Positions 7,381-15,560 of a stretch of 39,568 nucleotides of DNA are shown in pieces. Each line of letters starts with the position of its first letter. The stretch's first letter is position 1. The stretch comes from an uncultured bacterium. Lineage in GTDB: Bacteria > Patescibacteriota > Minisyncoccia > Phycocordibacterales > UBA2100. The translations under genes and the position numbers were made by a program. Location: the NCBI GenBank assembly GCA_903824595.1, contig CAIJXH010000016.1, forward strand, positions 1-39,568. The letters run 5' to 3'. Below the pieces are notes generated by a model. That model saw only the letters and a list, made by a program, of their open reading frames with translations. It was not told the DNA's origin and did no database searches.

Positions 7381-10300
7381 ATGCTAACCAAACTGTTTAG
7401 GCGCACAGGCACGCAAGTGCCGTCTGAAGAGTGCCTATATGTGGAGCATCGCAAAGCGCTTGATCAAGACGCAATGAGTGCGCTCACGTGGCTTATGTCG
7501 GGCGGAGGCTTTTGTGTGACGCACGCTTCGAAGCTGGACGATGAAGTATGTGTCGAATTCGGTCCTCGGCGTTCGATTGAAACACCGTTTTCTTCGAACG
7601 CTGTGGCAATCTGTTGCTCAATGGGTATTCCGGTGCAACGGGTAGAAATGTCGCGTCGCGTACCACATGCGGAGCGCAGTCTCGACGAAATTCTTGCGGC
7701 GTATGGTTTCGATTATATGACGCAGGAAGTGTATGAACATCCGATTTGCACGTTCGACTCTGGTGTCTTGCCTGAGCCTGTCCGCATCATTCCACTCCTG
7801 GAACAGGGCGAAGCGGCATTGGTCGAGATCAATGCGGAGCTTGGTCTCGGCATGGATGCGTGGGACATCAAACACTATCTCGACCTGTTTCTGAATCTTG
7901 GACGCAATCCGACGGATGTCGAATTGTTTCAAATCGGCAACGGCAATTCTGAACACTCGCGCCATTTGTTCTTCCGCGGCCGACTCATCATCGATGGCGT
8001 GGAAATGCCGAGCTTGATGGACATCGTGAAGGAGCCGTGGCGGCAACACCCGAACAATACTCTCGTTGCGTTCCGTGATAATGCGGGCGTGATCGAGGGT
8101 GGCTGGGTCGAGGTGCTGATTCCTGAAATGCCCGGTTCGCGAAGTGCGTTTTCGGTGCATCGGCGGCTTATGCGGATCACTTTCACCGGTGAGACGCACA
8201 ATCATCCGACATTTGTATCTCCGTTCCAAGGTGCTACAACAGGCTCCGGCGGGAGAATTCGCGACACGATGGCGGTCGTGCGCGGCGCGACAAATCGCAG
8301 CGCAGGAACCGCCGGATATTGTGTCGGCAACCTGCATATTCCTGGGTACATAATTCCGGGAGAACAGGTTGACGGCGAACGCAGTCGTCGATATGCCTCG
8401 CCGCTCGCGATTCTTATCGAGGGCAGCAACGGCGTCTCGGATTACGGAAACAAAATCGGCGAGCCGCTCATCGGAGGATTCTGTCGGTCTTTCGATCAGA
8501 ACATCTCTGACGGCACTCGGCATGGGTTTGTGAAGCCTGTGCTTTTTAGCGGTGGTCTGGGGCGCATACTCGATAACTCCACGGAAAAACATCCGCCGGA
8601 AGCGGGGATGTTGATTGTCGCGATCGGAGGACCTGCATATCGGATTGGTGTTGGCGGAGGCGCTGCGTCAAGTATGGAAGGTGGTATACAGGGCACGGAT
8701 TTGGATTTGAAGTCCGTGCAGCGTGGTGATGCGGAAATGGAAAATCGCGTCAACCGCGTGATCAGTGCGTGCGTCGAGATGGGAGATTTCAATCCCATCG
8801 AAAGTATTCACGATCAGGGTGCGGGCGGTCCGTCCAACGTACTCATCGAACTCATGGATCCCGCAGGTGGCGTTGTGGACATTCGCAAGATCGTCGTCGG
8901 TGACCCGACGATGTCGGTGCTCGAACTCTGGGTCGCGGAATACCAAGAGCGTTACACCTTACTGATTACACACGCAAATCTTGAGGTATTTCGAGTGATT
9001 TGCGGGCGAGAATCGGTGAACTGTGAAGTACTCGGCACGATCACGGGCAACGAAAAGGTTGTTGTATGGGACTCCAAGGACAGTACGACGCCGGTCAACC
9101 TACCGCTGAAAAATATCATCGGCTCGTTGCCGCAGAAGTCTTTTTATCTCACTCGCGTGCCATGCGTGCGTACACCGCTCGTGTTTCCGGAAGGACTCAC
9201 GGTGGCGGACGCACTGGAAGCGGTCTTCAAACTGCCGTCAGTCGGCTCGAAAGGCTTTCTGGTGCGAAAAGTGGATCGTTCGGTGACTGGCTTGGTTGCG
9301 CGACAGCAGTGTTGCGGTCCGATGCACGTCCCGGTGGCGGATGCAGGTGTGACGGCGGACAGTTTCTTTGGTCTCTCCGGTGCGGCGACATCCATTGGCG
9401 AACAGCCGATCAAGATGCTCGTCGATCCGGCAGCTGGCGCGCGTATGGCGGTGGCGGAAATGCTCACCAATATCGCGGGCGTCCGCATCACCGCACTCTC
9501 TGATATCAAATGCCATGCCAATTGGATGTGGGCTGCGAAATTGGAGGGCGAAGGAGCTCGTTTGTATGATGCCGCAGTAGCGATGCGAGACATCATGCTC
9601 GTGCTTGAAATCGCCATCACGGGGGGCAAAGACAGTCTCTCGATGTCGGCGAGAGTTGGTGATGAAACAGTAAAATCTCCGGGGCAGTTGGTTATCAGCG
9701 GCTACGCCCCAGTGCCTGACATAACAAAGGTGGTAACTCCTGATCTCAAGGGTGACGGGTTCATCGGTCTGATCGACTTGGGCTGGGGGAGGGATCGCAT
9801 GGGCGGTTCGGCTCTCGCGCAGGCGTTTGGACAGATTGGCGACGAGAGTCTCGACATCGATGATCCAAGGATTCTCAAGCGTGCGTTCGAGGCGGTCCAA
9901 GAATTGGTCGCTGAAGGACTCATTACCTCGTATCACGATCGAAGCGATGGCGGTCTTATCACCACCATCGCCGAAATGTGCATGGCGGGGAATCGGGGTG
10001 CACATATCTATCTTCCCGATAGCGCTGACGTGATACGTGTACTCTTCAACGAAGAAGCGGGTATGGTGTTTGAATGCCCGAGGGCTTGTTGGGCTCGTGT
10101 TGCTGAAGTGTGCGTTCGGCACGGGGTTATTGTCCAGCGAATCGGATCGACCATTGATGACGCATCACATCTCTATATCGCGGCGTATGACGGCACCATG
10201 GTCATGTATCATCATGTTACGAAGTTGCGCGAGTGGTGGGAATCTACGAGTGATCGGCTTGAGATGAAGCAATCAAATCCACTAACAGTCCAAGCGGAGG

Positions 10301-11187
10301 TCGAAAGTTATGCAGACACACGAAAACCTATCCCATACCACCTCGCGTATCCTCCGAAGGATCCGAGGATCGTTGCGTCATTGTGTCGCCCAAAAATCGC
10401 GATCGTACGCGAGGAAGGCATCAACGGCGACCGAGAAATGGCAGCGGCGGCATACATCGCAGGTTTCGATCCTGTAGATGTAACAATGAGTGACCTGAAA
10501 TCCGAAAACGTATCGTCGCTGGATTCTTTTCGGGGTGTTATTTTCCCGGGCGGTTTCTCATATGCCGACGTTTTCGGAAGTGCAAAAGGGTGGGCGGGAG
10601 CCATCTTGTTCAACTCCCGCGTACGGAAGAAGTTCGACGATTTCTACGAACGGTCGGACACATTCTCACTCGGCGTCTGCAACGGGTTCCAACTCATGAC
10701 TTTGCTCGGCTGGTTGCCGGGTCGGCACATCGCGGAAACTGCACAGCCACGACTCGTACACAACACGTCTGGGCGGTTTGAGTCTCGATGGACGGGAGTA
10801 AAAATTCTCCCAAGTCCGTCGATTTTCTTTCGCGGTATGGAAGGTTCCGTTCTTGGTGCGTGGTCGGCGCATGGCGAAGGGAAGCTGCTGTGTCCGGATC
10901 CACAGGTTTTGGAAGATATTCGGACGCAGCAACTCGTCCCGCTCGCGTATGTCGATCCTGATGGAAACCAGACAAGCGCGTATCCGTACAACCCAAACGG
11001 TTCTCCTGAGGGGTGGACGGCGCTGTGCAGTCCTGATGGGCATCACACAGGAATGATGCCGCACGGTATTGATCGCGGATTCTTGAAATGGCAGTGGCCG
11101 TATTGGCCGCCGCAATGGAAAGAAATCGAGATCTCGCCGTGGCTGCACATGTTCGTGAATGCTCGAGATTGGTGTCTCGAACGATAA
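7381..11187 (+). CDS. purL: Phosphoribosylformylglycinamidine synthase, large single-chain PurL
   Basis: A 1268-residue enzyme for step four of purine synthesis (FGAR + Gln + ATP to FGAM). Domain order: an N-terminal region; a linker with LGRNPTDVELFQIGNGNSEHSRH (about residues 174-197); the first AIRS-like half with GETHNHPTFVSPFQGATTGSGG; a second half with ITGGKDSLSMS and SDGGLITTIAEM; and a C-terminal glutaminase with Cys1100 (GVCNGFQ) and WSAHGEGK. This is the fused form known from E. coli and animals, not the PurL/PurQ/PurS split. In the usual SEHCRH motif Cys is replaced by Ser. The start is set by AAGAGGAGA before the ATG. No other purine gene is in the window, and the gene stands alone with its own terminator. 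Confidence 0.95.
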   Translation: MLTKLFRRTGTQVPSEECLYVEHRKALDQDAMSALTWLMSGGGFCVTHASKLDDEVCVEFGPRRSIETPFSSNAVAICCSMGIPVQRVEMSRRVPHAERSLDEILAAYGFDYMTQEVYEHPICTFDSGVLPEPVRIIPLLEQGEAALVEINAELGLGMDAWDIKHYLDLFLNLGRNPTDVELFQIGNGNSEHSRHLFFRGRLIIDGVEMPSLMDIVKEPWRQHPNNTLVAFRDNAGVIEGGWVEVLIPEMPGSRSAFSVHRRLMRITFTGETHNHPTFVSPFQGATTGSGGRIRDTMAVVRGATNRSAGTAGYCVGNLHIPGYIIPGEQVDGERSRRYASPLAILIEGSNGVSDYGNKIGEPLIGGFCRSFDQNISDGTRHGFVKPVLFSGGLGRILDNSTEKHPPEAGMLIVAIGGPAYRIGVGGGAASSMEGGIQGTDLDLKSVQRGDAEMENRVNRVISACVEMGDFNPIESIHDQGAGGPSNVLIELMDPAGGVVDIRKIVVGDPTMSVLELWVAEYQERYTLLITHANLEVFRVICGRESVNCEVLGTITGNEKVVVWDSKDSTTPVNLPLKNIIGSLPQKSFYLTRVPCVRTPLVFPEGLTVADALEAVFKLPSVGSKGFLVRKVDRSVTGLVARQQCCGPMHVPVADAGVTADSFFGLSGAATSIGEQPIKMLVDPAAGARMAVAEMLTNIAGVRITALSDIKCHANWMWAAKLEGEGARLYDAAVAMRDIMLVLEIAITGGKDSLSMSARVGDETVKSPGQLVISGYAPVPDITKVVTPDLKGDGFIGLIDLGWGRDRMGGSALAQAFGQIGDESLDIDDPRILKRAFEAVQELVAEGLITSYHDRSDGGLITTIAEMCMAGNRGAHIYLPDSADVIRVLFNEEAGMVFECPRACWARVAEVCVRHGVIVQRIGSTIDDASHLYIAAYDGTMVMYHHVTKLREWWESTSDRLEMKQSNPLTVQAEVESYADTRKPIPYHLAYPPKDPRIVASLCRPKIAIVREEGINGDREMAAAAYIAGFDPVDVTMSDLKSENVSSLDSFRGVIFPGGFSYADVFGSAKGWAGAILFNSRVRKKFDDFYERSDTFSLGVCNGFQLMTLLGWLPGRHIAETAQPRLVHNTSGRFESRWTGVKILPSPSIFFRGMEGSVLGAWSAHGEGKLLCPDPQVLEDIRTQQLVPLAYVDPDGNQTSAYPYNPNGSPEGWTALCSPDGHHTGMMPHGIDRGFLKWQWPYWPPQWKEIEISPWLHMFVNARDWCLER

Positions 11188-11197
11188 ATGTTCTTTT

Positions 11198-11227
11198 GCC
11201 CCGACTGCATAGCAGTCGGGGCTTTTT
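11198..11227 (+). terminator. Intrinsic terminator of purL
   Basis: GCCCCGACTGC (11198-11208) and GCAGTCGGGGC (11212-11222) form a perfect 11-bp stem around ATA, followed by TTTTT. It touches the stop codon of the converging M16 peptidase gene. Confidence 0.9.
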
Positions 11228-12498
11228 CATGTTTTCAGAAGTGTATGCAATTGATCTGATTCGCGATGAGGGCCGATGACGGCTAGGTTGAGTTTCTCAC
11301 TTCGAAGAATGTCGCAGGCGACGCGCTGTACATCGGCTGCCGTTACAGCGTCGATGCCTTTGATGATTTCGTCGAGCGTGCGGACGCGTCCGATGTTGAT
11401 GAGCGAGGTCGCCATGTTTTCGGCGATCGCGTCGCTCGTCTCGAGCGCGAGGGTGCGTGTGCCTTGGATGTACGCTTTTGCTTTTGCCAGTTCCGTTTTT
11501 TCCACGTCAGCGCGTTTGATTTTGCGAAACTCGGCGAGAATGGTGCCGACCGTCTTTTCGAGGTTGCCATGTTCGACGCCCGCCTGTACCACGAAGTAGC
11601 CGGTGTCGGGATACTTTTCCGCCCACGCGTGCACCGAGTATGCCAATCCGCGTTTTTCGCGCACCTCGAGGAAGAGCCTGCTGCTCATTCCGCCGCCGAG
11701 AATGGTCGAAAGGACGGCGAGTGCATACTCATCTTTGTGTTCGTACGGATACGCGGGGACGCCGAGCATCAGCTGCGTCTGGTCGGTTTTCTTGTGTTTG
11801 ATTGCGAGGCGCGGCCCGGTTTGTGCTCCGACAAACGACGCACACGCCGGTGCCGGTGTCGGTGTCAGATTGCCAAACTCACGCTCTATCTTGGCGAGCA
11901 CATCTTTCTCTGCAAATTCTCCTGCAATGCACACGACCGTGTTGGCGGGCGTGTAATTGCGCGTGAAGTATGAGGCAAAATCTTTGCGCGAAAATGCGCG
12001 GATGTTTTCTTTTGGTCCCAGAATCGTGCGTCCGAGCGGATGATCGGCGCCGAAGATGAGTGCGTCGAACACGTTGTCGATCGTGCGCATCGGCATGTCT
12101 TCGTACATGTCGATTTCCTGAATGATCGCGCCGCGCTCCTTGGTGATTTCTTTTTGCGGTAGGGTGGAATTGAGGAAGATGTCGGAGATAACGTCGAGCG
12201 CGGTGTCGAGGTGTCTGCTGTCTACTTTTGCGTAGTATGCCGTGCGTTCTTTGGACGTGAATGCGTTGTATACGCTGCCCACCGCATCAAGCTCTTCGCT
12301 GATGATGCGCGCGCCGGGGCGTTTCGTGGTGCCTTTGAAAAACATGTGTTCGAGAAAATGCGCAAGACCGTTCTCGCTCTTATTTTCATAGCGCGACCCG
12401 GTGCCGCTCATCACCACGACCGTCGCCGCTTTTGCGTCGCGCATCGGCGCAAGCGCGATGCGCAGACCGTTGTCGAGTGTGTGGATGTGATAGCGCAT
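11227..12498 (-). CDS. M16-family zinc peptidase (PqqL/processing-peptidase-like)
   Basis: A 423-residue protein on the minus strand starting at MRYHIHTL (ATG 12498-12496). The inverted zinc motif H47-F-L-E50-H51 is intact and the third ligand Glu128 (ERGAIIQEI) is at the expected distance of about 76 residues. The first M16 domain spans about 1-200. The second, inactive domain has the typical RLFLEVREKRGLAYSVHAW segment. The single-chain length matches bacterial M16B enzymes, which usually work as dimers and degrade or process peptides. No signal peptide is seen, so it is probably cytoplasmic. A -10 box (TACCAT) eight bases upstream suggests a leaderless mRNA and supports this start over one 16 codons upstream. 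Confidence 0.93.
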   Translation of the reverse strand: MRYHIHTLDNGLRIALAPMRDAKAATVVVMSGTGSRYENKSENGLAHFLEHMFFKGTTKRPGARIISEELDAVGSVYNAFTSKERTAYYAKVDSRHLDTALDVISDIFLNSTLPQKEITKERGAIIQEIDMYEDMPMRTIDNVFDALIFGADHPLGRTILGPKENIRAFSRKDFASYFTRNYTPANTVVCIAGEFAEKDVLAKIEREFGNLTPTPAPACASFVGAQTGPRLAIKHKKTDQTQLMLGVPAYPYEHKDEYALAVLSTILGGGMSSRLFLEVREKRGLAYSVHAWAEKYPDTGYFVVQAGVEHGNLEKTVGTILAEFRKIKRADVEKTELAKAKAYIQGTRTLALETSDAIAENMATSLINIGRVRTLDEIIKGIDAVTAADVQRVACDILRSEKLNLAVIGPHRESDQLHTLLKT

Positions 12499-12506
12499 AG
12501 GGACGT

Positions 12507-12535
12507 ATGGTAGCACGATACGTATATGAAGATAA
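12507..12535 (-). promoter_or_regulatory. Promoter of the M16 peptidase gene
   Basis: On the minus strand TTATCT (12535-12530), 17 bases, TACCAT (12512-12507), then eight bases to the ATG. The rest of the 12499-12654 gap also holds a 17-codon ORF with a consensus ribosome site on the + strand (12565-12618). Confidence 0.5.
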
Positions 12536-12654
12536 GACACGCGCATTGTTCAGGAGGTACGGATATGGATTCCCATGATAGTATCTCCCTATGTTTTCTT
12601 GGGGACAGTATTTCATAGCCTACTGGTGTATGATGATGTTCATTGTCCGTTGAT

Positions 12655-13104
12655 ATGTCGTTTTTTCGTCCATACCGTGTTGTCACCATTGTGCTTGTGG
12701 GCGTGATGGTGTTTGCGGTGCTTGCATGCGGAATTGCGGCGGGACATGCGCATGACATGATGTCTGGTGTCGGTCATGTGGATCATGCCTATGCCTTGAC
12801 GCTCGCGCTCGTCCCGCTCGTGTTTGCGATTGCCTCGGTCTTTGTGGCTGTGGTGTTGCGGGGTGATGTCTTCGCCCTCAATCACACGACATCTGAGATG
12901 CGTGTTGTGCGTGCTCACGATCCTCCGCCAAAGATTGTTCGCACATTTTGTTCATATGCACCTCGTTCGCCTCCGAACGACATGTTCTTTTATTCTCCAC
13001 TAACTAACACTTCGTATGGAAATGACTCACTACATGCAATTATTGGCGACGAATCAGCCCTGGAACCTCATACTTTTCATGGCGATTCCGGTCGTATTAG
13101 CTGA
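12655..13104 (+). CDS. Two-TM membrane protein with a His/Met-rich loop
   Basis: An ORF of 149 codons from the ATG at 12655. Two hydrophobic helices (about residues 9-28 and 45-66) flank a short external loop rich in His and Met (GHAHDMMSGVGHVDHAY), which could bind a metal such as copper. After about residue 85 the sequence turns polar and low in pattern, and its last 89 bases overlap the next gene in another frame. Tandem stops TAA at 13001 and 13005 in the other two frames would end a shorter protein if a frameshift were present. The N-terminal part looks real; the true C-terminus is uncertain. Confidence 0.5.
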   Translation: MSFFRPYRVVTIVLVGVMVFAVLACGIAAGHAHDMMSGVGHVDHAYALTLALVPLVFAIASVFVAVVLRGDVFALNHTTSEMRVVRAHDPPPKIVRTFCSYAPRSPPNDMFFYSPLTNTSYGNDSLHAIIGDESALEPHTFHGDSGRIS

Positions 13105-13504
13105 AACGATCGCAGTTTCAGAGCTGTACCTGCTCTTTACGCGCAATCTTTCCGGCGTTGCAAAGAAGATAAATTCAATGGCGGGCGCTCTGGTCGGCGT
13201 ATATTTTGTCGGCGTGTTCGCGTACCTGTTCTCGACTGCCGTGGTGCCGCTCACGATGGGCGGCGAGTGGCGCGGGGCGGCCGATATTATCGCTGTTGGC
13301 TCGTACTTGCTTGGCGTGGTGCCGCTCGGTGGTCTCGCCCTGCTTGAGTTTGGACTACTCAAGCGCAATGCCTCGCCGGAGGAAAAGCTTCGCTTGCATG
13401 CGACGTTTGTTGGGATATTTCTGATCGTCGCACATGTGGCGATGATCTTCGGCATGCTCAACCCGACACTTCTTGGATGGACTCCTACCTCGATGATCAT
13501 GTAG
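13016..13504 (+). CDS. Four-TM conserved membrane protein (DUF6803-like)
   Basis: A 162-residue protein with four predicted helices at about residues 15-40, 52-75, 90-115 and 128-150. Small residues are common in the helices, and short loops contain charged groups (FTRNLSGVAKK, LKRNASPEEKL). The pattern resembles the DUF6803 group of small membrane proteins; I recall this family only by layout and have not been able to search. No Shine-Dalgarno is seen. An in-frame ATG at 13022 is an alternative start. It overlaps the preceding membrane ORF and may be co-transcribed with it. The role is unknown. Confidence 0.75.
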   Translation: MEMTHYMQLLATNQPWNLILFMAIPVVLAETIAVSELYLLFTRNLSGVAKKINSMAGALVGVYFVGVFAYLFSTAVVPLTMGGEWRGAADIIAVGSYLLGVVPLGGLALLEFGLLKRNASPEEKLRLHATFVGIFLIVAHVAMIFGMLNPTLLGWTPTSMIM

Positions 13505-13523
13505 ATCGTGGGGGGGGGGTGGC

Positions 13524-13558
13524 AACACGCGTCCGCCGCAAAGCGGCGGACGCGTGTT
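13524..13558. terminator. 16-bp perfect hairpin after the membrane gene
   Basis: AACACGCGTCCGCCGC (13524-13539) and its exact complement (13543-13558) enclose AAA. The stem is very GC-rich but no T-run follows, so it may act as a U-less terminator or a transcript end protector. A run of ten G (13510-13519) lies just before it. Confidence 0.55.
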
Positions 13559-13587
13559 CAGGTATCGAGCACGATACTCGCATGAGG

Positions 13588-13615
13588 TTTCATATTTTGG
13601 TAGAACGTGTAGTAT
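13588..13615 (+). promoter_or_regulatory. Promoter of leaderless alaS
   Basis: TTTCAT (13588-13593), 16 bases, TAGTAT (13610-13615), then six bases to the alaS ATG. The spacing predicts a transcript that starts at the start codon. Confidence 0.5.
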
Positions 13616-13621
13616 ATCCGT

Positions 13622-15538
13622 ATGGAAGTCGGGGAAATTCGGTCACGGTATTTTGCATATTTCAAGAAGCGCGGGCACGTGGTGATTCCGTCGGCGCCGA
13701 TCGTGCCGCAGAATGATCCGACGACGCTTTTCACGGGGAGCGGCATGCAGCCGCTTCTGCCGTATTTGCTCGGCAAAGATCATCCCGAGGGAAAGCGCGT
13801 GTGCGACTCGCAAAAATCATTCCGCGCCGAAGACATCGAAGAAGTGGGCGACAATCGCCACACCACTTTTTTCGAGATGCTTGGCAACTGGTCGCTCGGC
13901 GACTATTTCAAGAAAGAACAGCTGCCGTTCTTCTTCGAATTTCTTACCGATGAGGTGGGGCTCGATCCCGCGAAGCTCTACGTGACTGCTTTCATTGGCG
14001 ACGAAAAAAGCGGCGTGCCGCGCGATACCGAATCGGTCGCTGCGTGGCAGGAGCTCTTCAAGAAAAAAGGCGTCGATGCAAAAGCGGTCGAGATCGGCAG
14101 CGAAGCCGACGGCTACCGCCTCGGCATGCAGGGCGGGCGAATTTTCTACTACGACGTGAAGAAGAATTGGTGGAGTCGCGCGGGTGTGCCGGAGAACATG
14201 CCCGCGGGCGAGCCGGGTGGACCGGATTCGGAAGTGTTCTACGATTTCGGGTTGCCGCACGATGCGGCGTTTGGCGCGGAGTGCCATCCTAATTGCGACT
14301 GCGGACGCTTTATGGAGATCGGCAATTCTGTCTTCATGCAGTACATCAAACAGCCCGACGGCTCTTTTGCGCTGCTGCCCAAACAAAATGTGGATTTCGG
14401 CGGGGGATTGGAGCGCATTGCTGCCGCGTCGCAGAACGATGCGGACGTATTCGCGATCGACGTCTTCATCGACATCATCGCGCTCATGGAAAAAATGTCG
14501 GGCAAGAACTACGACGACAGTCGCTACAAACGCTCGTTCCGTATCATCGCCGATCACGTGCGTGCTGCGACGTTTATGTTTGCCGACGGTGTGCGTCCGT
14601 CCAACACCGATCGTGGCTACGTGCTGCGCCGTCTCATCCGCCGTGCCGCTTTGCATGCGCTCAAACTCAATCTCGGCGACAAAGACCAAGCCGACAGCGC
14701 GTTGGTGCGCTCTGCGATCATGGTGATGGAAAAATACCAAGACGCGTATCCCGAGCTCGGCAGCGAAGAAGCGTACGAAGAGATCAAGAACGGCTTGTGG
14801 AAAGAGGAGGTACAGTTTGCGCATACGCTCGAGCAGGGCATGAAGGAGTTTGAGAAAATCGCCGCGCAAGGACACATTTCGGGAAGTGAGGCGATGATGC
14901 TTTTCACGACGCACGGCTTTCCGTTTGAAATGACGGCAGAGATTGCACACGAACGCGGTATCGACGTGGACGCAGACGGCTTCAAGTACGAAATGAAAAA
15001 ACATCAGGAGCTTTCGCGCTCTGGCTCCGAGCAGAAGTTCAAAGGTGGTCTTGCCGATCATTCCGAACAGACGACACGTCTCCACACTGCACATCACCTG
15101 CTGTTGAAGGCGCTCCAGATCGTGCTTGGCGATTCGGTGAAGCAGCGCGGAAGCAATATCACGCAAGAGCGCTTGCGCATTGATTTTTCCTACGGCTCCA
15201 AAATGACGCCCGAGCAGATTGCTGAGGTGGAGCGCATCGTGAATGAGAAAATACGCGAGCAGCTGCCGGTGACGCGTTCTGTCTTGCCACAAGAGGAGGC
15301 GGAAAAGCTTGGTGCGGAACACGAATTCGGCGCGAAGTATCCCGACATGGTGTCGGTGTATTCCGTGGGCCCGCTCGGCGCGAGCGAAGCCGATCCGCAT
15401 TTCCACGACGCATTTTCCATCGAATTCTGCGGCGGACCGCATGTCGTCAACACGAGCGAACTCCATGGCACCTTCAAAATCTTGAAAGAAGAAGCCGTCG
15501 CGGCGGGTATCAGGAGGATCAAAGCAGTAGTGCAGTAA
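13622..15538 (+). CDS. alaS: Alanyl-tRNA synthetase, short form without C-Ala domain
   Basis: A 638-residue enzyme that charges tRNA-Ala. The class II catalytic core is at the N-terminus: PTTLFTGSGMQPL, GNWSLGDYFK, and GGGLERIAAA as motif 3. A tRNA-recognition helical region follows (RGYVLRRLIRRA). The editing domain keeps its zinc residues: HTAHH (H-x-x-x-H) and CGGPH (C-x-x-x-H). The protein stops about 30 residues after the CGGPH motif (IRRIKAVVQ), where normal AlaRS (about 870 aa) continues with a coiled coil and the C-Ala domain. The next gene starts 22 bases later, so the short end is a clean stop and not a frame break visible here. Confidence 0.95.
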   Translation: MEVGEIRSRYFAYFKKRGHVVIPSAPIVPQNDPTTLFTGSGMQPLLPYLLGKDHPEGKRVCDSQKSFRAEDIEEVGDNRHTTFFEMLGNWSLGDYFKKEQLPFFFEFLTDEVGLDPAKLYVTAFIGDEKSGVPRDTESVAAWQELFKKKGVDAKAVEIGSEADGYRLGMQGGRIFYYDVKKNWWSRAGVPENMPAGEPGGPDSEVFYDFGLPHDAAFGAECHPNCDCGRFMEIGNSVFMQYIKQPDGSFALLPKQNVDFGGGLERIAAASQNDADVFAIDVFIDIIALMEKMSGKNYDDSRYKRSFRIIADHVRAATFMFADGVRPSNTDRGYVLRRLIRRAALHALKLNLGDKDQADSALVRSAIMVMEKYQDAYPELGSEEAYEEIKNGLWKEEVQFAHTLEQGMKEFEKIAAQGHISGSEAMMLFTTHGFPFEMTAEIAHERGIDVDADGFKYEMKKHQELSRSGSEQKFKGGLADHSEQTTRLHTAHHLLLKALQIVLGDSVKQRGSNITQERLRIDFSYGSKMTPEQIAEVERIVNEKIREQLPVTRSVLPQEEAEKLGAEHEFGAKYPDMVSVYSVGPLGASEADPHFHDAFSIEFCGGPHVVNTSELHGTFKILKEEAVAAGIRRIKAVVQ

Positions 15539-15548
15539 TATTTCTTGG

Positions 15549-15554
15549 TATACT
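15549..15554 (+). promoter_or_regulatory. -10 box (TATACT) for the leaderless FtsA/PilM-like gene
   Basis: TATACT ends six bases before the ATG at 15561, so the transcript should begin at the start codon. No clear -35 box is seen. Confidence 0.55.
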
Positions 15555-15560
15555 GAATGA

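Noticed and set aside
9238-10122. 294-codon minus-strand frame inside purL
   Set aside because: Lies fully inside conserved PurL motifs on the + strand.
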